This document shows, one piece after another, positions 1 to 5,699 of a DNA stretch of 5,789 bases. The translations under genes and the position numbers were made by a program. Within the stretch, counting starts at the first letter, position 1, and each line of letters opens with the position of its first letter. Under the pieces are notes generated by a model, which saw only the letters and a list, made by a program, of their open reading frames with translations, was not told the origin of the DNA and ran no database searches. Origin of the DNA: Omnitrophica bacterium GWA2_41_15. GTDB lineage: Bacteria > Omnitrophota > Gorgyraeia > Gorgyraeales > Gorgyraeaceae. The stretch lies in contig CAKKRB010000178.1 of assembly GCA_919902485.1 (NCBI GenBank), positions 1 to 5,789 of the forward strand. The letters run 5' to 3'.

Positions 1-457
1 CCTGGCGCTCTGTATTTATAAGGTCTACCATTGCGGCAAGCGTGGTGGTTTTGCCTACACCTGTAGGCCCTGTTACAAGCACAAGGCCCTGGGTTTTGCG
101 GCAAAGTTCTGCAACTGTAGAGGGCAGGCCCAGTTCCTGAATAGTCCTTATTTTCAAAGACACAAGCCTGAACGCTGCCTCAACGCTTCCTCTCTGCATG
201 TGCACGTTTATCCTGAACCTGTTTAATCCAGGGACTTCAAGAGAAAGGTCCAGCTCCAGGTCTTTTTCAAACACAGCCTTCTGCTTATCATCCAGTATGC
301 TGTATACAAGCAGCTTGCAATGTTCTTTATCAAGCATGGGAAAATTCAAAGGGATCAATCTACCGTCTATCCTTACAATAGGCACTGAATCCGCGGTAAT
401 ATGAAGGTCAGATGCGCCTTTTTCAACAGCGGTTTTTAACAGGTCTTTTATATCCAT
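1..457 (-). CDS. pilT: Type IV pilus retraction ATPase PilT, N-terminal part (cut by window edge)
   Basis: This is the first 152 codons of a PilT-family secretion ATPase; the rest lies beyond the left edge. PilT is a cytoplasmic hexameric ATPase that drives pilus disassembly and twitching motility. The translation begins MDIKDLLKTAVEKGASDLHI, the usual PilT start with the ASDLHI signature at residues 15-20. A PAS-like N-terminal domain follows, with the RFRINVHMQRG strand at about 80-90. The Walker A loop GPTGVGKTTT lies at residues 130-139, with K136 and T137 as nucleotide-binding residues. Walker B and the His box are off the window. The start is supported by AGAGG five bases upstream and by the family N-terminus. 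It begins 8 bases after the leuC stop, so it is probably co-transcribed with leuC. The short N-terminus favours PilT over PilB/GspE, which carry a longer N-terminal domain; a PilU-like paralogue remains possible. Confidence 0.93.
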   Translation of the reverse strand, partial: MDIKDLLKTAVEKGASDLHITADSVPIVRIDGRLIPLNFPMLDKEHCKLLVYSILDDKQKAVFEKDLELDLSLEVPGLNRFRINVHMQRGSVEAAFRLVSLKIRTIQELGLPSTVAELCRKTQGLVLVTGPTGVGKTTTLAAMVDLINTERQ

Positions 458-462
458 GTTTA

Positions 463-467
463 CCTCT
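463..467 (-). promoter_or_regulatory. Ribosome binding site of pilT, overlapping the leuC stop codon
   Basis: On the minus strand AGAGG sits five bases before the pilT ATG and shares two bases with the TAG stop codon of leuC. This fixes the pilT start. It suggests that ribosomes finishing leuC can reinitiate on pilT, although the link between the two functions is not obvious. Confidence 0.7.
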
Positions 468-1725
468 ATTTTATATACTTCCTCGGATCGGCTATTTTCC
501 CTTTTAATGCCGACGCTGCTACAGTAGCGGGCGAGCCAAGATAAATAAACCCTTCAGGGTTTCCCATCCTGCCTTTAAAATTCCTATTTGCAGTTGAAAT
601 ACAAACTTCACCGGAAGATAAAACACCGTTATGGGTCCCAACGCACGGCCCGCAGCCTGGAGCAACCACGCATGCCCCTGATTTTACAAATTCCGATATC
701 ATGCCTTTCTGCATTGCCTTCTGGAAAATATCCTTTGAAGCAGGCGCTATTATCATCTTTACATCATTGTGTATCTTTTTATTTTTTAAAATAGAGTACG
801 CGACTTGCAGGTCTTCCAGCCTTCCGTTTGTGCAGGTCCCTAAAAACGCCTGGTCTATTTTTACGTTTTTCAGTTTATTCACAGGCTCAACATTATCCAC
901 TGTATGAGGCTTTGCAACCTGCGGCGCAATCTTACCCACATCAAACTCCAGCACCTTTTTAAATACCGCGTCTTTATCGCTCTTCACCCTTACACATTCA
1001 CCCTTCACCCCATGCGCTTTTAGCCATTTATATGTTTTCTCATCCGGTTCAATAATTCCCGCCTTCGCGCCCATTTCAATAGCCATGTTGGTTATGGTAA
1101 AGCGGCTGTCCATGCTCAGGTTTTTTATATAATCCCCTGCAAATTCCACTGCATCATAAGTGCAGTAATCAGCTCCAAGTCTGCCTATGATATAAAGTAT
1201 AACATCCTTGGAATAAACGCCTTTTTTGGTTTTTCCTTTTAAAATTATCTTTACTGTTTCAGGGACCTTAAACCAGTTCTTGCCTGAAGCCAGCGCTACT
1301 GCAACGTCAGTTGAGCCCATGCCTGTTGAAAAAGCGCCGAGGGCGCCATAGGTGCACGTGTGGGAATCAGCCCCTACAACAATGCTGCCCGGCATAACAA
1401 GGCCTGCCTCAGGTATAACCTGATGGCATACCCCGCAGCCAATATCAAAGATCTTTAAATCGTGCTCTTTTGCGAAATTACGCATCTTTTTATGGACCTC
1501 TGACACACCGATGCTCGGGCTGGGAGAGCTATGGTCTATGACCATGCGGAATTTATCCTTATTGAAAACCCTTTTTGCCCCAAGGTTCCTGAATGAATCT
1601 ATGACGAGCATGCTCGTGCCGTCCTGGCCAAAACAAAAATCTATTTTCGCGATAGTCACATCCCCTGCCTTTACGTCTCTATTGCTATGCGCGCTGAATA
1701 TTTTTTCTACTATTGTCTTACCCAT
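466..1725 (-). CDS. leuC: 3-isopropylmalate dehydratase large subunit (LeuC, aconitase superfamily)
   Basis: This 419-residue protein is a full-length LeuC of the shorter (LeuC2/HacA-like) type. With a small subunit it isomerises 2-isopropylmalate to 3-isopropylmalate in leucine synthesis, using a [4Fe-4S] cluster. The three cluster cysteines are visible: C298 in GTCTNGR and C358 and C361 in GCGPCVG. Other family blocks are DHSSPSPS at 64-71, GADSHTCTYGALGAFSTGMG at 118-137 and the NRNFKGRMG substrate-side motif at 380-388. The start MGKTIVEKI is typical of the family and overlaps the aminotransferase stop by eight bases (ATGGGTAA). No strong Shine-Dalgarno precedes it, so translational coupling is likely. 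The swivelling-domain small subunit LeuD is not encoded in the window and is not the next gene. Homoaconitase or a related dehydratase (for example citraconate/methylmalate-type) cannot be excluded from the large subunit alone; a monomeric aconitase is excluded by length. Confidence 0.92.
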   Translation of the reverse strand: MGKTIVEKIFSAHSNRDVKAGDVTIAKIDFCFGQDGTSMLVIDSFRNLGAKRVFNKDKFRMVIDHSSPSPSIGVSEVHKKMRNFAKEHDLKIFDIGCGVCHQVIPEAGLVMPGSIVVGADSHTCTYGALGAFSTGMGSTDVAVALASGKNWFKVPETVKIILKGKTKKGVYSKDVILYIIGRLGADYCTYDAVEFAGDYIKNLSMDSRFTITNMAIEMGAKAGIIEPDEKTYKWLKAHGVKGECVRVKSDKDAVFKKVLEFDVGKIAPQVAKPHTVDNVEPVNKLKNVKIDQAFLGTCTNGRLEDLQVAYSILKNKKIHNDVKMIIAPASKDIFQKAMQKGMISEFVKSGACVVAPGCGPCVGTHNGVLSSGEVCISTANRNFKGRMGNPEGFIYLGSPATVAASALKGKIADPRKYIK

Positions 1726-2887
1726 TTTTATTAAACCATTCTTCTATTCTATCTATGCCTTTTTTAATATTTTCCATGCTTGTGGCAAAGCTGAGCCTCA
1801 TATGATTATCTGAACCGAATACCTTGCCCGGCACAACAGCCACTTTTGCCTCGCTCAACAGCCTGTCTGCGACATCCATGCTGGACAGGCCGATTTTGTG
1901 TATCTTACAGAACACATAAAAAGCGCCTTCAGGCTTCAAACAGGAAAGGCCTTTTATTTTATTTATCCTTTCCACAATATAATTTCTTCTTTTTTCAAAT
2001 GCATCCCTCATCTCATTTACAATAGCGCCGCTGTCTTTAAGCGCCTCTAGGCTAGCTGCCTGGCTTATGGAAGCAGGGTTTGACGTGGAATGGCTCTGTA
2101 TATTTTTAACACCTGCCACCAGGCTGGTGTCATAAGCAGCGAGGTATCCTATCCTCCACCCTGTCATGGCGTAACTTTTAGAAACTCCATTCACGACAAC
2201 TGTATTTTTAAATATATCCTCTCCAAGCGATGCTATGGAGACATGCTGCTTTCCGTCAAATATGATTTTTTCATATATCTCGTCGCTGATTATGAGTATA
2301 TTTTTTTCAGCGCAGAGTTTTCCTATCTCCAGAAGTTCGTCTCTGGAATATATGGACCCTGTGGGGTTCGATGGGCTGTTAATTATTACAATCTTTGTCT
2401 TTTTTGTAATCGTTTTTTTAAGGTCTGATATTTTTATCCTGAATCCAGAAGAATCATCTGTTTCAATAAAAACAGGCTTCGCCTCTGCCAGGATAACCAT
2501 CTCAGGATAGCTGAGCCAGTAAGGAGAAGGTATTATGACCTCATCGCCTTCTTCGCAGACAGCCTGGATAATATTATAGAGCGAGTGCTTTGCCCCGCAG
2601 GATACAACTACCTGTGAAGGGCTGTAGATAAGCCCATTGTCCTTTTGAAATTTTTCGCAGATTGCTTTTTTAAGGTCATCAGTGCCTGATTCAGGAGTAT
2701 ATTTTGTAAAACCCTGCTGGATAGCTTTTATTGCGGCTGCTTTTATATGGTCAGGGGTGTCAAAGTCAGGTTCGCCTGAGCCAAAGCCTACTACATCTAT
2801 GCCTTCCTGCTTCATCTTCTTGGCTTTGGCTGTAATAGCGAGAGTTAACGACGGGGAAACATTTTTTGCACGGGAAGAAAGTCTCAT
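1718..2887 (-). CDS. Class I aminotransferase, aspartate aminotransferase type
   Basis: This 389-residue protein is a complete fold-type I, PLP-dependent aminotransferase of the AspC/AspB (subgroup Ib) kind, a cytoplasmic dimer. It probably transfers amino groups between aspartate and 2-oxoglutarate. Visible landmarks are GSGEPDFDTP at 36-45, TKYTPESG at 61-68, SPYWLSYPEM at 121-130, SPSNPTG at 171-177 (N174), SDEIYE at 201-206 (D202 and Y205 contacting PLP), the Schiff-base lysine K237 in SKSYAMTGWRIGY, and R364 in MRLSFATS for the substrate alpha-carboxylate. The N-terminus MRLSSRAKNVSPS lines up with known family starts, so the ATG is right even though no good Shine-Dalgarno is seen. It follows rplQ by 52 bases and overlaps leuC. 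Family members may also act on prephenate, aromatic or branched-chain substrates; the last would suit the neighbouring leuC, but the sequence does not decide it. Confidence 0.93.
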   Translation of the reverse strand: MRLSSRAKNVSPSLTLAITAKAKKMKQEGIDVVGFGSGEPDFDTPDHIKAAAIKAIQQGFTKYTPESGTDDLKKAICEKFQKDNGLIYSPSQVVVSCGAKHSLYNIIQAVCEEGDEVIIPSPYWLSYPEMVILAEAKPVFIETDDSSGFRIKISDLKKTITKKTKIVIINSPSNPTGSIYSRDELLEIGKLCAEKNILIISDEIYEKIIFDGKQHVSIASLGEDIFKNTVVVNGVSKSYAMTGWRIGYLAAYDTSLVAGVKNIQSHSTSNPASISQAASLEALKDSGAIVNEMRDAFEKRRNYIVERINKIKGLSCLKPEGAFYVFCKIHKIGLSSMDVADRLLSEAKVAVVPGKVFGSDNHMRLSFATSMENIKKGIDRIEEWFNKNG

Positions 2888-2905
2888 GATAGTCTAATAT
2901 GCCGT

Positions 2906-2942
2906 TAATTCACAAAACGAGTATGACTTGATTTGTGAATTA
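2906..2942. repeat. 11-bp perfect inverted repeat over the rplQ stop codon
   Basis: TAATTCACAAA (2906-2916) and TTTGTGAATTA (2932-2942) are exact reverse complements separated by 15 bases. The right arm contains the rplQ TAA stop, and the left arm ends 18 bases before the aminotransferase ATG. The arms are AT-rich, with two G-C pairs. No run of T follows the stem in either direction, so it does not look like an intrinsic terminator. It could be an operator-like site for a dimeric regulator, an mRNA processing or stability hairpin, or chance. Confidence 0.6.
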
Positions 2943-3554
2943 GTCGCCTTTACGTCCGAAAAATTTCTTGAAAAACCCTGGTTTCTGAATCGGCCCCCCT
3001 GGCTTCTTTGGCTGCGGCGTTTCTTTTTTGCGCTCTTCTTTCTTGTGTTCTTCTTTTTTCTCTTTTGCTATTATGTCTTCTTTCGCAGGCTCTGCCTGAG
3101 GTTCGGATTTTTCGTGTTTTTCTGTTTTAACTTCCGCTTCAGGGACAGTCTTTTTCTTTTCTTTCTTTTCAGCTTTCTTTTTAGGCTCAACAGGCTTTGG
3201 TTTTTCAACAAACTCAAGTATTGCCATCTGGGCATTATCTCCGCGCCTTTTATCAATCAGCATAACCCTGGTGTAACCGCCGTGCCTCTCTTTAAACAAA
3301 GGCGCCAGTTCATTGAAAAGAATAGCTACGAGCTTTCTGTCCCTGAGAATAGAATAAGCCCTTCTCTGGTTTGTAACAGTCTTATCTTTTCCCAGTGTGA
3401 TCAATTTATCTGCCAGGCGGGAAGCCTCTTTTGCCTTTGTCTTTGTTGTGCGTATAGTCTTATTGATTATAAGGCCTAAAACCAGGCTGCGCAATGTTGC
3501 TTTATAATGGCTTCTCTGCCTTCCGAATGTTACGCTATGTTTATGATGTCTCAT
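2940..3554 (-). CDS. rplQ: 50S ribosomal protein L17 with long charged C-terminal extension
   Basis: L17 is a large-subunit ribosomal protein near the exit-tunnel side of the 50S. Residues 1-116 are the canonical domain: MRHHKHSVTFGRQRSHYKA at the start, the TTKTKAKEASRLADKLITLGK block at 36-56, and HGGYTRVMLIDKRRGDNAQMAILEFV at 91-116. The family usually ends near 115-130 residues, but this protein has 204. Residues 117-192 are dominated by K, E and P and are probably disordered or weakly helical. The final residues read GFFKKFFGRKGD, a short amphipathic cluster. The reading frame is unbroken and translates sensibly to a TAA stop. AGAGGA nine bases before the ATG supports the start. It lies 15 bases after rpoA, the normal last place in the alpha operon. 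Identity of the core is certain; the role of the tail is unknown. Confidence 0.97.
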   Translation of the reverse strand: MRHHKHSVTFGRQRSHYKATLRSLVLGLIINKTIRTTKTKAKEASRLADKLITLGKDKTVTNQRRAYSILRDRKLVAILFNELAPLFKERHGGYTRVMLIDKRRGDNAQMAILEFVEKPKPVEPKKKAEKKEKKKTVPEAEVKTEKHEKSEPQAEPAKEDIIAKEKKEEHKKEERKKETPQPKKPGGPIQKPGFFKKFFGRKGD

Positions 3555-3563
3555 TAACTTATA

Positions 3564-3569
3564 TCCTCT
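3564..3569 (-). promoter_or_regulatory. Ribosome binding site of rplQ
   Basis: AGAGGA on the minus strand lies nine bases before the rplQ ATG, within the 15-base gap after the rpoA stop. It agrees with the conserved MRHHK start of L17. Confidence 0.65.
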
Positions 3570-4550
3570 TTATTTCTTATCTTTTGGCAATTCCATCCCT
3601 AAAGAAAGCCCCATGCCCTTTATTATCTCTTTGATCTCCTGAAGCGACTTCTTCCCGAAATTTCTATACAGAAGCATCTCCTGTTCTGTCCTGCCTATAA
3701 GCTCTCCGATGGTTTTTATCTTTGCCTCGCGGAGACAATTCCCGCTTCTTACAGAAAGCTCCAGCTCAGAAACAGGGAGTTGTAATTTTTCAAACAATTC
3801 CTTGTTTTCTTGGTTCTCTTCTTCCTTGACCTCGTCTTCCACTACAATCTGCCCGAACTTTAAAAACACCTCCAGGTGTTTCTGAAGTATATGAGACGCG
3901 TACAGTATTGTCTCTTTCGGTTCCATGCTCCCGTTTGTCCATATCTCAAGTATAAGCTTATCATAATCCGTTATCTGGCCTACCCTTGTATTTTCCACAT
4001 AATAGCTTACCCTTCTTACAGGCGCAAATATGGAATCCACTGGTATAACGCCTATTGCCTGGCCTTCTTTCTTGTTCCTCTCAGAAGGAACAAAGCCTCT
4101 GCCCCTGCCTATCTCCAGCTCCATACTGAAACTTGCATCCTTTGTAAGCGTGGCTATGTGAAGATCCTGATTGATTATCTCTATGGTTTCGTCTCCTGTT
4201 ATACTCTTGGCGGTCACTTGGCCTTTTTTAGAAGCCTTTAGCCTGAGTATCTTGGGCGTGCGCGACTCAGACTTTAAAATCAGCTGCTTTATATTTAAAA
4301 TAATCTGCGGCACGTCTTCCAGCACGCCTGGTATTGTAGAAAATTCGTGAAGCACTCCGTCTATCTTAACAGAGGTTACAGCTGTCCCCTCTATAGAAGA
4401 TATAAGAATACGCCTCAATGAATTTCCTATGGTAGATCCAAAACCTCTTTCAAACGGCTCTGCGACAAATTTTCCATATGTTTTGGAATACCCGGCCTCA
4501 TCGCATTCCAGCCTCTTAGGCAACTCAAATGTCTTCCAGCTTATACCCAT
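3570..4550 (-). CDS. rpoA: DNA-directed RNA polymerase subunit alpha
   Basis: This 326-residue protein is a full-length RNA polymerase alpha subunit. Alpha dimerises to nucleate assembly of beta and beta', and its C-terminal domain contacts promoter UP elements and activators. The N-terminal domain carries the dimer and assembly block ERGFGSTIGNSLRRILISS at 34-52 and IPVDSIFAPVRRVSYYVENTRVG at 169-191. A short acidic linker (EDEVKEEENQENKE, about 238-251) joins the C-terminal domain. There VRSGNCL (267-273) and GKKSLQEIKE (299-308) match the E. coli DNA-binding positions R265, N268, C269, K298 and S299, here R268, N271, C272, K301 and S302 with a constant offset of three. The start is preceded by GAGGGGG with a six-base spacer. 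It lies between rpsD and rplQ as usual, but a REP-like palindrome occupies the gap upstream. Confidence 0.98.
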   Translation of the reverse strand: MGISWKTFELPKRLECDEAGYSKTYGKFVAEPFERGFGSTIGNSLRRILISSIEGTAVTSVKIDGVLHEFSTIPGVLEDVPQIILNIKQLILKSESRTPKILRLKASKKGQVTAKSITGDETIEIINQDLHIATLTKDASFSMELEIGRGRGFVPSERNKKEGQAIGVIPVDSIFAPVRRVSYYVENTRVGQITDYDKLILEIWTNGSMEPKETILYASHILQKHLEVFLKFGQIVVEDEVKEEENQENKELFEKLQLPVSELELSVRSGNCLREAKIKTIGELIGRTEQEMLLYRNFGKKSLQEIKEIIKGMGLSLGMELPKDKK

Positions 4551-4556
4551 TTATTA

Positions 4557-4563
4557 CCCCCTC
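4557..4563 (-). promoter_or_regulatory. Ribosome binding site of rpoA
   Basis: GAGGGGG on the minus strand ends six bases before the rpoA ATG. It lies 16 bases downstream of the REP-like palindrome, so a hairpin there would leave this site exposed. Confidence 0.7.
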
Positions 4564-4579
4564 GTATAGTATATTGTAT

Positions 4580-4604
4580 GGGACGGTTTTAAACCGTCCC
4601 CTAC
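4580..4604 (-). repeat. REP-like palindrome with GTAG head, between rpsD and rpoA
   Basis: On the minus strand GTAG (4604-4601) is followed directly by GGGACGGTTT, one central base, and AAACCGTCCC (4600-4580), a perfect 10-bp inverted repeat. A GTAG tetranucleotide at the foot of an imperfect or perfect palindrome is the known layout of bacterial REP elements mobilised by TnpA-REP (RAYT) transposases. The element begins two bases after the rpsD stop codon. It could fold in the mRNA as a hairpin with a 3-5 base loop, but no T-run follows it in the direction of transcription. Only one copy is seen here, so the repeat nature is inferred from its form. Confidence 0.6.
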
Positions 4605-4606
4605 TT

Positions 4607-5236
4607 TTATTTCGAATATAATTCTACAATCAATTGCTCTTTTATATCTGCCGCTGTATCGGTTCTTTCAGGAAGCCTTGTGATCTGTGTCCTGAGGCCT
4701 TCGAGATCCACGTCTATCCATCCTGGAAAACCCCTGTCCTTCAGCTTTTCCATAGATTCTTTTACTCTTTTTGTTGTTTTTTCTTTCGGCCTCACAACTA
4801 CAATATCCCCTGTCCTGACAGAATAGGAAGGTATGTCCACCTTTCTGTTGTTTACAATCACATGGCCGTGCATAACCATCTGTCTCGCCTCAGGCCTTGA
4901 AGCTGCAAAACATGACCTGAATACAACATTGTCCAGCCTTCTCTCCAGGAGTTCCAGCAGTTTCGAACCTGTAACGCCTTTAGAGCGGCTGGCTTCCTGA
5001 AAATATTTTCTGAACTGGCGTTCTAATATGCCGTATATTTTTTTGACCTTCTGCTTTTCCTTTAACTGAAGCCCGTAGTTTGAAAACTTTATCCTCCTGC
5101 CCTTGCCGTGCTGGCCCGGGGGATAGCTCCTCTTGTCAAAAGCGCATTTATCCGTGTAACATCTCTGGCCTTTTAAAAAAAGCTTGGAGCCCTGTCTTCT
5201 GCATACCCTGCATGATGATGCTGTATATCTAGCCAT
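4607..5236 (-). CDS. rpsD: 30S ribosomal protein S4, zinc-binding (C+) form
   Basis: This 209-residue protein is S4, a primary 16S rRNA binder that starts assembly of the 30S body and takes part in decoding fidelity. The N-terminus MARYTASSCRVCRRQG carries a zinc-finger-like set of four cysteines, C9, C12, C26 and C31 (C-X2-C-X13-C-X4-C), the C+ form of S4. YPPGQHG follows at about 38-44. The S4 RNA-binding domain runs from RRLDNVVFR near residue 99 to SVRTGDIVVVRP near 150, with SRPEARQMVMHGHVIVN at 113-129. The C-terminal region GWIDVDLEGLRTQITRLPER is also typical. AGAAGG nine bases before the ATG, inside the end of rpsK, supports the start; only three bases separate the two genes. In E. 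coli and Bacillus S4 represses its own operon, but I cannot identify its mRNA target here. Confidence 0.98.
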   Translation of the reverse strand: MARYTASSCRVCRRQGSKLFLKGQRCYTDKCAFDKRSYPPGQHGKGRRIKFSNYGLQLKEKQKVKKIYGILERQFRKYFQEASRSKGVTGSKLLELLERRLDNVVFRSCFAASRPEARQMVMHGHVIVNNRKVDIPSYSVRTGDIVVVRPKEKTTKRVKESMEKLKDRGFPGWIDVDLEGLRTQITRLPERTDTAADIKEQLIVELYSK

Positions 5237-5239
5237 GTT

Positions 5240-5641
5240 TTAAACCCTTCTCTTTTTAGGCGGCCTGCAGCCGTTATGGGGTATAGGCGTTACATCCTTT
5301 ATAGCGCTGATGCGCAAGCCCGCTGCCTGTATAGCCCTTATTGCGGATTCCCTGCCTGAGCCTGGGCCTTTTACAAAAACCTCCACGTCCTTAAGCCCGT
5401 GCTCCATCGCCTTTTTTGCAGCATCGCTGGCAGTAATCTGCGCGGCAAAAGGAGTTGATTTCTTGGAGCCTGTAAAACCCGCAGACCCGCAGCTGGCCCA
5501 CACTATTGCATTGCCCTGTCTGTCCGTTATGGTAACAATTGTATTGTTAAAGGTCGCTAAAATATGCACTATGCCGCTGGAAATATTTTTAGCCGCCTTT
5601 TTCTTCGTCTTTGGTTTTTCTTTGGGTTTTTCCATTGTCAT
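5240..5641 (-). CDS. rpsK: 30S ribosomal protein S11
   Basis: This 133-residue protein is S11, which lines the platform of the 30S subunit near the mRNA exit. The lysine-rich N-terminal tail (residues 1-18) precedes GIVHILATFNNTIVTITD at 23-40, then GSAGFTGSKKSTPFAAQ at 52-68, VKGPGSGRESAIRAIQ at 90-105 and the conserved C-terminus PIPHNGCRPPKKRRV. The PHNG segment (N123-G124) is the Asn-Gly site known to form isoaspartate in E. coli S11. Two in-frame ATGs, at 5641 and 5635, share one Shine-Dalgarno; the first gives MTMEKPKEK, the second MEKPKEK. Either is plausible and they differ by two residues. The gene lies 58 bases after rpsM, an unusually open gap for this operon, and that gap holds a hairpin. 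Confidence 0.97.
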   Translation of the reverse strand: MTMEKPKEKPKTKKKAAKNISSGIVHILATFNNTIVTITDRQGNAIVWASCGSAGFTGSKKSTPFAAQITASDAAKKAMEHGLKDVEVFVKGPGSGRESAIRAIQAAGLRISAIKDVTPIPHNGCRPPKKRRV

Positions 5642-5645
5642 AAAA

Positions 5646-5651
5646 CTCCTT
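5646..5651 (-). promoter_or_regulatory. Ribosome binding site of rpsK, shared by two ATGs
   Basis: AAGGAG on the minus strand lies four bases before the ATG at 5641 and ten bases before the ATG at 5635. The usual spacing of about 5-9 lies between the two, so the site does not settle which codon starts S11. Confidence 0.7.
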
Positions 5652-5665
5652 AATGAGCATTGCAG

Positions 5666-5690
5666 TTACGAAAATCTTTAATTTTCGTAA
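5666..5690 (-). repeat. Hairpin between rpsM and rpsK
   Basis: TTACGAAAAT (5666-5675) and ATTTTCGTAA (5681-5690) are exact reverse complements separated by five bases, giving a 10-bp stem in the operon mRNA. It ends 14 bases before the rpsK Shine-Dalgarno. It has only two G-C pairs and no following T-run, so it is a weak terminator candidate at best. A regulatory or processing role is conceivable but unproven. Confidence 0.55.
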
Positions 5691-5699
5691 ATCATGTCC

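Noticed and set aside
198..404. Plus-strand 68-residue frame at the left end
   Set aside because: It is antisense to the clear PilT N-terminus, and its composition is that expected of a shadow frame.
466..1725. Aconitase or fumarase-like assignment for the dehydratase
   Set aside because: The protein has the length and blocks of the two-subunit LeuC/HacA type and no fused swivelling domain, so it is not a monomeric aconitase.
1511..2510. Several plus-strand open frames across leuC and the aminotransferase
   Set aside because: They are antisense to well-supported enzymes, lack start signals and show no recognisable motif.
2906..2942. Intrinsic terminator closing the ribosomal operon after rplQ
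   Set aside because: The stem has only two G-C pairs, a long loop, and no T-run on either side.
3206..3212. Frameshift or gene fusion creating the L17 tail
   Set aside because: The core runs into the tail in one frame, the codons stay sensible, and no start or ribosome binding site for a separate gene is seen at the junction.
3071..3256. Minus-strand 61-residue lysine-rich frame inside rplQ
   Set aside because: It is the shifted frame of the repetitive K/E codons of the L17 tail, which are read through in the main frame without a break.
2928..3479. Plus-strand open frame of 183 residues, rich in F, L and R, looking like a membrane protein
   Set aside because: It is antisense to rplQ. Its phenylalanine/leucine runs are the complement of the AAA/AAG/GAA-rich L17 tail; it has no ribosome binding site and no family resemblance.
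4580..4604. Intrinsic terminator after rpsD
   Set aside because: The stem is strong, but in the direction of transcription it is followed by ATACAATATAC and the rpoA ribosome binding site, not a T-run; stopping there would cut off rpoA and rplQ.
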